Positions 1-10,414 of a DNA stretch of 58,428 nt are shown here, piece by piece. How positions within the stretch are numbered: position 1 is the stretch's first letter; every line of letters begins with the position of its first letter. The translations under genes and the position numbers were made by a program. Under the pieces are notes generated by a model. The model searched no databases, was not told the origin of the DNA, and saw only the letters and a program-made list of their open reading frames with translations. Source of the DNA: Cryptomeria japonica (taxonomy: Eukaryota > Streptophyta > Pinopsida > Cupressales > Cupressaceae); assembly GCF_030272615.1 (NCBI RefSeq), contig NC_081414.1:528161137-528219564 (forward strand), written 5' to 3'.

Positions 1-1
1 G

Positions 2-3000
2 ATTGTATTACTGGTCAAAATAGAACTCCAAAAGCTATTGGATGTAGGTTTCATTCGACCTATCAAATATGTGGAATGGATATCCAACCCGGTACCTGTG
101 ACTAAGCCCATATGAGGCATAAGAATCTGTACTGACTTCCGAGATCTAAACAAAGCTTGTCCTAAGGATGATTTTCCATTACCCAACATCGATATGATAG
201 TTGACTTGACTGTTGGGAATGAAATGATTTCATTAATGGATGGTTTCTCGGGATACAACCAGATTAGAATTGCACCGGAAGATCAACATAAAATGGCATT
301 TACCTATCCATGGGGGACATACTGCTGGAATGTGATGTCATTTGGTCTTAAGAACGCAGGAGCAATATACCAAAGGGCCACGACAACACTATTTCATGAC
401 ATGATCCACAACATAATGGAAGATTATGTGGATGATCTACTGGCTAAATCACTGATAAGGGAAGGTCACCTTGCAATCCTTGCAAAGATATTTGATCGGT
501 TAGAGCAGTACAATGTTAGGCTAAACCCCAAAAAGTGTGAGTTTGGTGTAACAACAGCAAAACTGTTAGGGTTTATCGTGTCTAACAGAGGAATTGAAGT
601 AGACCCTACGAAGGTCAAAGAAATCATAGATATGCAGCCTCCATCAACACTTAAGCAATTAAGAGGGTTACAAGGAAGACTACAATCCATAAGGAGATTC
701 ATAGCACAACTGGCAGATAAATGTCATCCATTCCAGCATTTACTCAGGAAAGGAGTTACTTTTAAATGGATAGAACAATGCCAAGAAGCTTTCCAAGCTC
801 TAAAAGATTATCTTCTGAACACTCCAATGTTAGTTCCACCTACTCCAGGAAAACCTTTATTACTATATATATCAGCGACAAACTCAGCTTTAGGAGCTTT
901 GTTGGCACAACATGATGAACAAGGAAAAGAAAGAGCTATCTACTATATAAGTAGAACCTTGATCGGATATGAGCTTAATTACACTCCTATTGAACACGCA
1001 TGTTTATCAGTAAACTTCACATCTCAAAAACTTAGACATTACATGTTGAATCACAAGGTACAACTCATAGCGTGCTTTGATCCACTCAAATATCTGTTAA
1101 GCAGAGAAACATTGACTGGGAGATTGGATAAGTGGGTCATGATTTTGAAGGAGTTTGATATAGAGTATGTGGATAGAAAGGCCATCAAAGGACAAATTAT
1201 AGCAGATCAGTTAATAGAGGCTCCTTTACAAGATAGTCACCCATTTCTCATAGACTTTCCAGACGAATCAGTATTTACATTGACAACATCTATAGTATGG
1301 AAATTATACTTTGATGGGTCATATACAAATCATGGATTTGGAGCTGGGATTCTTTTCATCACCCCTCAGGGTGATTCTATCCCTAAGTCATTTAGGATAA
1401 ATTTTCTCTGTACGAACAATATAGCCGAATATGAAGCTCTCCTCATAGGACTTCGTACAGTTGTGCAGTAGAGAATAAAAGAATTATAGGTCTATGGTTA
1501 CTCGCAGTTGATTATAAACCAAGTAAATGATGACTACAACACGAAAGATGATAAATTGTTGCCTTATAAACAAATGGTAGAAGATTACAAAGAACATTTC
1601 AGTAAAATCACTTTTGAACAAATTCCAAGGATACAGAACAACACAGCTGATGCCATGGCTACAGTAGTGTCTCTTATAAATATGCCTAATAATGAAACTC
1701 ACTTTGAGTTTATTATAGAACAATTGATGATATCGGCATATGAGATTCCCTCAACAGAATATGTATGTGCAATTGTGGGTCCAGAATCCCTGTGGTACAA
1801 TGAGATATATGCATATTTGCATACTCAATACATTTCTTCGGATTTGTCTAGAAATCAAAAGAAAACTCTTATTCGTTAGGCATCCAGACACACTATTATT
1901 GTGGATACATTGTATAGAAAGGGCTTTGATGGAACACTACTTCGATGTCTTGATGAAAATGAAGCACAACTTGCTCTAAAGGAAGTCCATGATGGAATTT
2001 GTGTGGCACATCAGAGTGGTCTTCTATTGTCAAGGAAATTGCTAAGAACTGGATATTATTGGCCAACTATGGAAAAGGACGCCTATAAATATGTACAAAA
2101 ATGTAAACAATGTCAAATGCATGGAGACCTCATTCATGCACCGGCACAAGACCTTCAACCTATTACATCACCATGGCCATTTTCATAATGGGGGTTAGAT
2201 CTAGTTGGTAAAATCAATCCTACTTCTTCCAATGGGCACAAATTCATCTTAACAACTACTGAGTATTTTACTAAATGGGTCGAGGAAATTCCCCTTACAT
2301 ACACCACTGGAAAGAAAATAGCAAAGTTCATGCTTAATTACATTATCTGTCAATACGAGATTCCAATGTACATAGTGACAGATAATGGACATCCATTCAA
2401 AAATCAAGAAATGAAAGAATTGTGTGACAAATTTCAAATACAACAGAGATTTGCAACACCATATTATCCTCAAAGCAATGGACAAGCAGAGGCAACAAAC
2501 AAGACAATATTGAAGATCCTTAAGAAAGTTGTCACTGACACTGAACGAGACTGGTATCTCCAGTTAAATCACGCTCTTTAGGCTTATAGAACAGGAGTAC
2601 ACACCCCTACAGGAGCAACACCATATTCCTTGGTCTATGGTACAAAAGAAATATTACCTATTGAAATAGAACAACTGTCTTTAAGAGTCTCCTTAAAAAA
2701 CATCATATCAGAGGAAGACTATCGGGTTGCAAGGTTATAAGAGCTAGAAATTCTCGATGAAAAGAGACAAACTGCTTTCAATCATTTGCAACGTTATCAG
2801 AATAGACTGAGACAAATTTATAATAAATGAGTACGCCCAAGGAATTTTGAAGTGGGAGATCTAGTTCTCAAAGAGAACCAAAGGAACCTAGCGGAATGAG
2901 AAAAGCCAAGGAATTTTGAACCTAATTGGCTAGGTCCTTTTATCATAACAAGGGTTGTAGGAAATGGAGCATACAATTTGGCTACCATGGAGGGAGATCC

Positions 3001-3049
3001 AATCTCTAACCCTATGAACAACATGCACCTTAAACAATATTATACCTAA
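2..3049 (+). pseudogene. pol: Ty3/gypsy pol (RT, RNase H, second RNase H, integrase), partial
   Basis: One reading frame runs from base 2 to the stop at 3047-3049 with no frameshift but nine premature stops (near 113, 1469, 1487, 1877, 2186, 2579, 2738, 2828 and 2897). RT carries TDFRDLN, SLMDGFSGYNQI and the catalytic YVDD at 425-436. An RNase H follows (about 840-1215); it has YISATNSALG where active enzymes have an Asp. A second RNase H starts with LYFDGSY near 1306 and continues with NIAEYEAL. Integrase shows the HHCC zinc finger (KCKQC near 2097) and the DDE residues in GLDLV, VTDNG and GQAEATNK. The C-terminal part resembles the end of the element 2 pol (NNMHLK). The protein would copy the RNA and insert the cDNA. 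It cannot be made from this copy. Confidence 0.9.
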
Positions 3050-4189
3050 GGGTTGGGATAGTTTAGGTTTTACTTTTTGCATTGCATATCATTTTATTCA
3101 AAGCACTGCATCGCATATAGTTTCTTTTTTAAGCACATCATATTCATAATTTTTATACCATAAGTTTTTGCATTGTCATATAGCAGCATTAATAAAACAA
3201 GGCAACTATCCAAGTTTGTCATTTGTTTGCATTCAAGAGAAACAAGGGTCATAGATCATTTCTTAGATATTCGAACATGAAGTCTTTGAGGTCCTAAGGT
3301 CATTCATTTTCAACATTACCCTGTGACGACGCTTTACTTATGGTTGGGTAGTGATTTCACTATTTGATACTTGTTAACCCAAAATCTATCAATTGCTATA
3401 TATCAAACACATTAACAAAATCTCTAATTCATTTGAGACACCTAGTTGATCATATGACTAGTGAAAAAACTAAAATTCCACTTGGGCGTTGCTGTAATTA
3501 TCACACCCAAGTAGGTTTCATTACTTACAAGTCAAGGCAAGAAAATAAAAATAAAAAGAGCTATGCCAAATATTCATCTCAAGGCAAAAGAGAAATGATA
3601 TATAACTGAAATATCATGCATACAAAGTGCGACAAAAATCTTGACTATGGGAACATGCAAATAACTCCATCAGGGCTATGAACGCATGTTGGCAATGGAG
3701 CAATATTTGAGAAATTAAAGTCTATAACCCCATCAGAGCTCTAAAAGCTTGCTGGCAGCGAGGCTCTATTTGGGATGCTTTTGAAGTTAGGATAATCCAC
3801 ATAGCTAGTCATATAGGATGCTAAGGATCTTTAGTGAACACAAGAGTAGGAATTAACTCATTTGCACACACATAGGCAAAAGAAGATCAAAGTTTCAAGA
3901 ACCAATGGGGAATTTTTTCGTGTCTCCATTTGTAAATCCTAGTCACTAAGTGTGTTAATTTGGATGTTCCAAAGGACCTTAAAGATGGATTGACCGCTTA
4001 TCTACTAAATGTTTTGTATCTCCAATTCAATGGGTGTATTACAAAATGCTAAACAAAAAATTGCTATCCTTGTTCGAATAAGAAATGCATCTTCATCATG
4101 CATATTGCATTAACATAGGTCATATCAAAAATTCATTATCTCCACATGCATTCTGCAGATCATCATGTCATACAGGTCTGCACAGTCGG

Positions 4190-4570
4190 GGCATAACTGA
4201 AAAAATCCTAAAAATCGTTAAAAGTCCTAAAAAAATCAAACAAATACATTTGGAAAAACATCCTGAAAAATCCTTAAAATCATATAACATCCTTCAAAAA
4301 ATATCAAAACCATTCGGAAAAAGTCCTGAAAAACTCCAAAAAACAGTGAAAAACATAAAATCCAAAAACAGTGAAAAACTTAAAATCCAAAAACAGTAAA
4401 AAACATAAAATCCAAAAACATTGAAAAATCCTTCAAAAAATAAAAAAACATCTGCATAATGTCGTAAAAAAAAAATCAATCAAAAACATTCAAATATCGA
4501 TCCACATAATCCAAAAACATCGAAAAAGCTCTTGGAAAAGAACTAAAAATCGAAAATCAATCAATCAAAA
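4190..4570 (+). repeat. A-rich segment with 25-bp tandem repeats
   Basis: The motif CCAAAAACAGTGAAAAAC recurs with a unit of 25-26 bp beginning at 4336, 4362, 4387 and 4412. Around it are looser copies of AAAACATC and AAAATCC. The strand is strongly biased: A on the plus strand and almost no runs of T. Element 2 has related A-rich sequence at the same place after its pol gene. Function is unknown; structure or processing of the 3' RNA region is possible. Confidence 0.7.
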
Positions 4571-5460
4571 AACTTGCAATAAAATGTCTTGCAAGAAACA
4601 AATGCCCTAGCAGATATCCAGCAAATGCTTCGCACGAAGTTAACAAAGGATACGACTATCCAGTCAAACATTTGCAATCAACTAATCAGCTGTCTTATCA
4701 ATCGTATCATATCCATATCAAGTGATCATTATCGTGTCTTAAACAGAAGAGGATACACTCGAAATCAGACAAGTCATTCTTAAATGGGGTCCGCAACTTT
4801 CTGAGATCAGACATTATCAACCATCACATCAGACAACTGAGAACGAAGGCACAAGGTCAGTATAGCTGCTGAATTTTGTCTAGGTCAGTCTTTATCTTTT
4901 ATCATTTGGCGATAGATCATGTTCCTATGCTAGTCAAGGATGTCCACAAGTGACTAGAGGAGCCATGATGGGCATTAACTTTTTCTTTGTTTGTTGTTTG
5001 TGGTGTGAACCAATGAAGTTCTAGGGAAATTGCTCTAGTGGGTGTCTGTGATATGAGCATTCAGCTATTGAATTCCACACATACCTCGACCCCTAGTGTA
5101 TTTCCCAGAATGGAGGGGTTCACTCCTTGTCTGCTACGTGTCTGTTTCTTCAATGAGATATATTTACATCTTGGTTCCTTATACCATGATGTTCTAAGCT
5201 TCATTTTTCAATAATAAGGCTCAGTGATGAATATATATTGCACAATAAAATAAATGACACAGGTTCGTGATTCATTCAATTTCATTCTCATCTCATCTGT
5301 TTATGGATAGTTTGTTGATTTCTCATCTTCTTTCTAAATCATATTCTTTTCTAACATTATTCTTTCATAAATCTCTTCTTTCCTTTCATCTTACTAACAT
5401 TTCTTCTAGGTACATCTGAGTTAAAAGAATATTATGGCATTATCATACAAAAAACAAAAA

Positions 5461-5582
5461 TGCATCCATATAGTTTCAAGGTACATCCATATAGTTTCAA
5501 AGTGCATTCATATAATTCAAAATGCATCCATATAATTCAAAAGGCATCCATATAGTTTAAATTGCATTAAACTATTGAATTC
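5461..5582 (+). repeat. 20-21 bp tandem array, GCATCCATATAGTTTCAA type
   Basis: Six contiguous units begin at 5461, 5482, 5503, 5523, 5543 and 5563. The first two are 21 bp and the next ones 20 bp; the sixth is degraded. The core is GCATCCATATA followed by GTTTCAA or ATTCAAA. The array lies 250 bp beyond the 3' end of the antisense PMD gene. Further loose copies of ATTCATAAATCATATAGA follow at 5580-5670. Confidence 0.8.
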
Positions 5583-7747
5583 ATAACATCATTCATAAAT
5601 CATATAGAATCATTCAGAAAACAAGAAATCATTGCATTCATAACATCATTCATAAATCATATAGACATGCATCGCATAACTCATAGCATCATTCAACATG
5701 CATGGAAAACAAAACATAAATCGTCGTCAAAAAGTTGCATGTCATATATATATATAACTCAAAATTGATAATGTGTACGAATACAATAATCATAAACAAG
5801 CCCGAAGGCTCAGATAACTTGATCAAAGTGTCTCAACCAACACTGCCTATGTCAGCAGGTGGATCCTGCCCACTATATTCTGCCCCAGGATGTCAAGGTG
5901 GACCCATAGCACCACCAATGCTAGTCCTCTGTGTAGAAGTCCTACTAGAACCGGAATGACCTCTAATCGCACTAAAGCTAGGAGCTCTTTGTCCCTTGGG
6001 TACAGTGTCATAGTAAAGTTGTCGATAATAAAAAGCCTCCTGTGCAACGTAATAAAGTTTGTCAGAATGATTATGTGCATCAGTACCTGGAGCAAAGTGT
6101 TGATCATAGGTAGCCTGAATCATCTGCGACCGTCTCACAGCCTCATCTCTCTCCCTCTGGAGACGATCCCTCTCGGTCTCTGGTGCATCGTAGTCTCTGT
6201 GGTATGCCTCTCGCTCTACATCTTGTCTAGCGACCTCATCCTCTAGACTCTGAATCTGCACTCTGAGAATATGTGGATCATCATCATCCTTGTCACCCAC
6301 CTATCCTCCTCCACCCTCTGCAGCGAGCATGTCCTCTAACTCTAGCATATCATCATCATCGTCATCCTCACTACTCGATGACTCTAAAGAATCATCATCA
6401 TCTTCATTGCTCATAGACTCGGTGTCTCCACCAATGTCTATGTCCTCATCTCCCCCCTCAGCTCCTCCTCCCCCCTCAAATCCCCCCTCATCTCCTCCTC
6501 CCTCCAGCTCCTCCACCCTCCTCTCCTCCTCCAACTCTCTCCCCCATGTCAATCCTCAATCGTTGTCTAGGATGTTGTATCTGTTGCGCTGTAATCATAA
6601 TAGTAGGATCAGCCAGTGGAATAGGCCTATGTCTGGCCCACCATGCATCATACTCCAGAGTAGACCCTCGATCTGTTGAGCCTGTCATCCAGCCCCAAGG
6701 TAATGGCTGAAGAGAATCAAACTCGACAGCAGCAACATGTGGTTGTATGCATACACCCCAATCAGAAACCTCACGAGTAACATGAGCAAAATACATGATA
6801 ACAATAGGTGTCACTTGTACCTCCCCAAATTGTCAGAGTACCCATCTTGGAAGAGACATCTCAATGATCCTCTAAGTCTCAACTATCCTGCCAATAAGAT
6901 ATCTCTGTTGTCTGCAAAAAGGAAAGTGTTGTGCATCATTTGCCCAACCGGGGCAATCTAAATATGGTCTCCAAATGAAATGCTGCAAAATATCAAGTTG
7001 ATGTCGCCAATATGAGGTGTTACCCGAACCCCTGTGTCTAATACTAGTTGTGTACCTATAAGCATAGGGCTCACCAGGCTGCAAGTCGACATGAATAACA
7101 GGTCTAGCGATAGATATGTGCTCCCATGCCCAAGTCTGGAGCAATGTCACACCACAACTGATAGATCGATATCTAAGGTAAACAATGGCGTGCGTCTGAT
7201 AATATACCATGGCTAAGAGACACGGACCCCAAGCATATACTCGATGATGAACAATCATATCATGGAGCACTCTGCCCCATCCAACTGGAAATCCATGACC
7301 TCGTCTATCAGGAATCAACAAACCACCTACGATACTGCATAAAATGATAGTCAGATCATCATAGTCCAAGCAAGCCCAAGGGATATCATAAGGTCCACTA
7401 ATCTATAAGTCATGTACCTCACACTCAAAAAGGGCACACAATCCTGCAATGTCATCGTCATGATCGTAGACAACTCTCTCACCATGAATAGGAATACGCA
7501 GTATACGCCATACATCCTCTAAGGTAATGGATGCCTCACCAGTAGGAAGATGAAAAGAACATGTCTCAGAATGCCATCGCTCTATCAACATTGTAATTAA
7601 GGTCCTATTGGTTGTAACCTCTAGCAAATGTAAAACATAATATAATCCAAGATGTCGAATATGTGCGACCTCCTCCTCAAGTAAATTGGCACGAAGATCA
7701 AGTTTGTTGGGTCTGCTCTGTCGGTAGTATAATACTCCAATATTCTC

Positions 7748-8142
7748 CTGCATAGAGAAAATGTTAAAAATATCAGATATCGAATAACGAGAACACAAGA
7801 AATTATCAAGCGCATGACAAAAAAATGTCAATATACAACGAATGTGTAATGTTTTACACCTATGCATGATGTTTAACACTTATGTGGTACAATAAAGGCT
7901 TATGTGTGACATTTGCCATGAATGCGTCATAGAATGAGCCAATGCGTAACAATTCAAGCGGATGCGTGACATTTAACATGAATGCGGTACGTTTAAAGCT
8001 AATGCATAACAGTTTACACACTTGCGTAATAGTTAAATCAAATGCGTAAAAATTGACATGTGAATGCGTGAGGGTTGACAATTAGGTCTCTAGAAATTTT
8101 TTTGAAAAAATAGCAAAATCAGGCAAAAATTTAGAAAAATAC
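7748..8142 (-). other. Putative intron of the antisense PMD gene
   Basis: On the minus strand the segment starts GTATTTTTC after the exon-1 codon ATG and ends TTTTCTCTATGCAG. It is AT-rich compared with the flanking coding DNA and has stops in all frames. Most of it is occupied by the 20-bp repeat array at 7841-8080. The evidence is the consensus ends, preserved phase and the PMD-like N-terminus that the join creates; no transcript was seen. Confidence 0.6.
7841..8080. repeat. Twelve-unit 20-bp periodic array, ATGCGT type
   Basis: Twelve consecutive 20-bp blocks start at 7841, 7861, 7881 and so on to 8061. Each has ATGCGT or a close variant (ATGTGT, ATGCAT, ATGCGG) at positions 2-7 of the block, except that the last unit is shifted by 2 bp and unit ten reads TTGCGT. 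Positions 8-17 are looser, often NACATTTNAA. The period is exact although the units have diverged strongly. The block lies within the proposed PMD intron. Confidence 0.85.
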
Positions 8143-8311
8143 CATGTCGCTAGTCCCTGGAGGTCTCTGATAAGAACGTACTCGGTCATACAAATGCAAT
8201 CAAGCTCTATAGCCAGCCATGATGATCAAATACTCAAGGGAAAGCACAAAATACTCAAAGAAAACCAAGAACTTACCACAATGCAAATGAGCAAATGAAA
8301 ACCTAAAATTT

Positions 8312-8321
8312 CTATTTATAG
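8312..8321 (-). promoter_or_regulatory. TATA box of the antisense PMD gene
   Basis: The minus strand reads CTATAAATAG about 92 bp upstream of the proposed ATG at 8220, a normal distance for a plant core promoter with a 5' leader of 60-70 nt. The same decamer is the TATA box in the element 2 LTR, so the antisense gene seems to have its own core promoter, separate from the LTR. Confidence 0.6.
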
Positions 8322-8604
8322 CTCAAAAGGAGGGTTTTTTTTGTTTTGACACAACGACGCCCGTGGTCCCCTTCAGCTTCAAACAACTTGTAGGCTACTC
8401 AAATGATCTCGAAAATGCACGAAACTTCACACAATTGCTCATTATACTGATATCAAAAATATGGTCTCAATTTTCGAATTTTTTCGACCACATTTTCCGA
8501 GGGGGCATATTTACACTATACAGTGGTACCAAGGCATATTGGGGCAAAAAATTTCACTTTCTTCGAAACAAAGTCATTTCGACATTGTCTCAAAGAGGGG
8601 CAAA
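8322..8604 (+). promoter_or_regulatory. Sequence before the 3' LTR with polypurine tract (8591-8604)
   Basis: The last 14 bases, CAAAGAGGGGCAAA, directly precede the LTR and form the polypurine tract that primes plus-strand synthesis. Element 2 has CAAAGAAGGGCAAA at 52773-52786. The roughly 140 bp before the tract (a TTTTTTCGA-rich part followed by GAGGGGGCATAT) is also shared with element 2, showing that the two elements have the same 3' end although the antisense gene occurs in only one. Confidence 0.75.
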
Positions 8605-9664
8605 TGTAGACACCTAAAAATGTCTCATTGATCATGTACTAATTATTCGTCTAATTGATTAAATAATTATTTAATTATTTAATTAAGTTAATTAGTCTTA
8701 TTCTTCTAATTTCATGTTTCCTTATCATCTTACTAATTATTCTATTTCTTATTCTATCATTATTTAATCATTTTAACCATTTTCTAATATTAATTAAATA
8801 TTTATTATTTAATTAATTCTGATTAATTCCTCGGTTTAAATAATCTTTATTATTTAAATAAATTATATTTTCAATTTCTATCAATTAATCATTAACCCTT
8901 TTCTAAATATTAATTAAATATTTACTATTTAATTAATTATGGTTTAATCCTTTAATTTAAATAATCATTATTATTTAATTAAATTCCATTTCTAAAATAA
9001 TTAAATAGTTTCTTTAAATTATTTAATTAGCTAATAAATTCTTCTAATTCAATTTCCAAATCCCCAAATTCTAATTTCATTTAATTTCAAATTCTTCTAA
9101 TTTCTTCTAAATTCAATCACATGTGCATGATTTCAAAAATCAAATTGAATTCCAAAGTCAAGTTCTAAATATATTCAAATACTAAGTTGAATTTAAAATA
9201 AATTCAATTATTTGAATAAATCTCATGCAAAGATTAAATTGAAAATATAAGTCAAAGTGCAAGCACATGCTAAATTAATTAATTCAATCAATTAATTAAT
9301 TAAATCATTTATCTCTCCAATCTCTATTTTCATCTTCTAGTTAGCTTTTTCTATATGAAGCTTTCTTTGTCATCAATTAATTATCCTCCCATCATTCTTT
9401 TTCTTCCTTTAGTCAGCTTTTTCTCAATCAGTTAACTCATTTAATCTATTCAATATATTATGTCTCACCTCCAAATCAGTAGTTCAACTATCAATCAACA
9501 TGTGAGCTCACCTGAGTTCCACCTCTTGATCATTTTGTTCCACCTTTCAATCAATCCTCTCCAATTATCTATAAATTGAGCATTCAATCTCCATTTTCAA
9601 CAATCACAAACTTTGAATCTTTGTGTCATTTGCAGGTTTCCAACGCGATATCTGAGAGCCACCA
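8605..9664 (+). repeat. 3' LTR of element 1
   Basis: It starts TGTAGACACC right after the polypurine tract. U3 is very rich in TTAATTAAATAATTA-type sequence, like the U3 of element 2. A TATA box (TATAAATT) lies at 9570-9577. Near the end, CATTTGCAGG followed by GCGATATCTGAGAGCC resembles the layout of the element 2 LTR end. The right border is not proven because the partner LTR is outside the window. Confidence 0.65.
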
Positions 9665-9843
9665 TACCACAAAGAGGAGAAGAACAATAGAAACCATGAT
9701 GCACAATAGGGAGTTTTACTTTGTTTAATTTTAGTCTATTTTGCATCTATTTCATTGGTTTGTGTTTGAATTGCTTAGATAATTAAGGGATTCATGATTT
9801 TCCTTATTTCCTATTTAGAAATAATCAATTTGAACATAGCACA

Positions 9844-10183
9844 TGAAGAAGTTGAGAAAATACAACTTTTGAGATCTCAAGAGCATCTGTATGCAAGAAT
9901 ACCTGTCACAAGAGAAGATTGGAGATTGAACACAAAAAAAGGCTCTGAAAAAGAGATTATCATTCAGAGAGGGAATAATAAGAAAAGTTAAAATGCAATC
10001 CTTATGAAAGGAAAAAAAAACCCTAAAGATATGCAACCCTAAAGAGATAAAGAGTATTTAATAATTAGAATAATTATTAAATATCTACACTATTATTAAA
10101 TGCCTAAGTTTAGCTTAAGCGTAGAGTATAAGAGACTAATAATTAAATAAATAATTATTATCTAATACAAGATAACTCTAACA
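9844..10183 (-). repeat. 3' LTR of the minus-strand copia element
   Basis: On the minus strand the LTR begins TGTTAGAGTTATCTTG at 10183, directly after the purine-rich tract at 10195-10184. It continues as AT-rich sequence with TTTAGGG motifs. The outer end is uncertain, since the matching 5' LTR is missing; 9844 is only a candidate TG/CA border. Bases 9665-9843 hold no gene that I can see. Confidence 0.5.
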
Positions 10184-10195
10184 CCCCTCCTTAAG
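10184..10195 (-). promoter_or_regulatory. Copia polypurine tract
   Basis: The minus strand reads CTTAAGGAGGGG immediately before the LTR start TGTTAG. This is the usual form of a copia plus-strand primer site. Confidence 0.75.
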
Positions 10196-10414
10196 ATGAA
10201 CTTAGGGAGTAGCTAAAAAACTAAATGCAGGAAAGAAAAATGCAACTACAAGAAGAAGGAAAATTTGGGTACCGGTAACAAGGCCTAATGAGGTACCCAA
10301 TCACAACCAAATCTCTATGAAACGGAGAAATAGAGAAAACCACATGGGAAAAAACTCTACTCCAAAAAGAGATGGGAAAAAGCATGCAAAAAGAGACATG
10401 AAGGAAGGAAGGCC

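Larger units (their letters stand above)
3050..5832 (+). other. 3' noncoding region of element 1 between pol and the antisense gene
   Basis: No convincing coding sequence is present on either strand. The region holds an A-rich segment with 25-bp repeats (4190-4570) and a 20-21 bp tandem array (5461-5582), listed separately. The A-rich segment has a counterpart after pol in element 2 (about 50396-50480 and 50795-50890), so it belongs to the element rather than to a later insertion. Short open frames such as 4085-4399 are composed of K/S/I-rich low-complexity translation and are not supported as genes. Confidence 0.6.
5833..8220 (-). pseudogene. Antisense plant mobile domain (PMD) gene carried by element 1
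   Basis: The gene reads leftwards inside the gypsy element. Proposed exon 1 is 8220-8143, starting MAGYRA and ending RPPGTSDM at a GT donor (8142-8141). The intron is 8142-7748, ending in a T-rich tract and CAG. Exon 2 starts at 7747. The phase-0 join gives an N-terminus of the usual PMD shape (RPxPxD then VLYY), which supports the intron. Exon 2 shows the PMD signature ERWHSETCSFHLPTGE and ITLEDVWRILRIPIHGERV near 7600-7450, then the rest of the fold to about 6600, a Gly/acidic linker (6550-6310), a coiled-coil tail (6280-6100) and a stop at 5833-5835. In-frame stops at 8200, 7403, 6872, 6833, 6301 and 5893 and one frameshift near 6540 disable it. PMD proteins (MAIN/MAIL family) act in the nucleus in plants and are known in transposons; the role here is unknown. 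The splice sites are inferred. Confidence 0.75.
1..9664 (+). mobile_element. Tat-lineage Ty3/gypsy retrotransposon (element 1), 5' part outside window
   Basis: The window opens inside the reverse transcriptase of a large LTR retrotransposon. In order one sees RT, RNase H, a second RNase H and integrase in one frame to 3049, a 5.5-kb 3' region with a gene on the opposite strand, a polypurine tract at 8591-8604 and an LTR starting TGTAGACACC at 8605. Two RNase H domains and an extra antisense gene between pol and the 3' LTR are hallmarks of the plant Tat (Ogre/Retand/Grande) lineage; assignment rests on these and on close similarity to element 2 at 38625-54596. The 5' LTR, gag and protease lie to the left of the window. 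The right end is uncertain because no second LTR is available; 9664 is a guess from an ACCA terminus at the place where the element 2 LTR ends. Confidence 0.8.

Noticed and set aside
5890-6246. Plus-strand open frame of 118 codons
   Set aside because: It is the shadow of the minus-strand PMD tail, which has coiled-coil composition and continues in frame with the PMD domain.
6290-6679. Plus-strand Ser/Pro-rich open frame
   Set aside because: It is the complement of the Gly/Glu/Asp linker of the antisense PMD gene; low-complexity sequence gives open frames on both strands.
7841-8080. Regularly spaced array resembling a CRISPR
   Set aside because: The units are contiguous 20-bp blocks with no constant repeat of 24 bp or more and no unique spacers, and the context is plant nuclear retrotransposon DNA.
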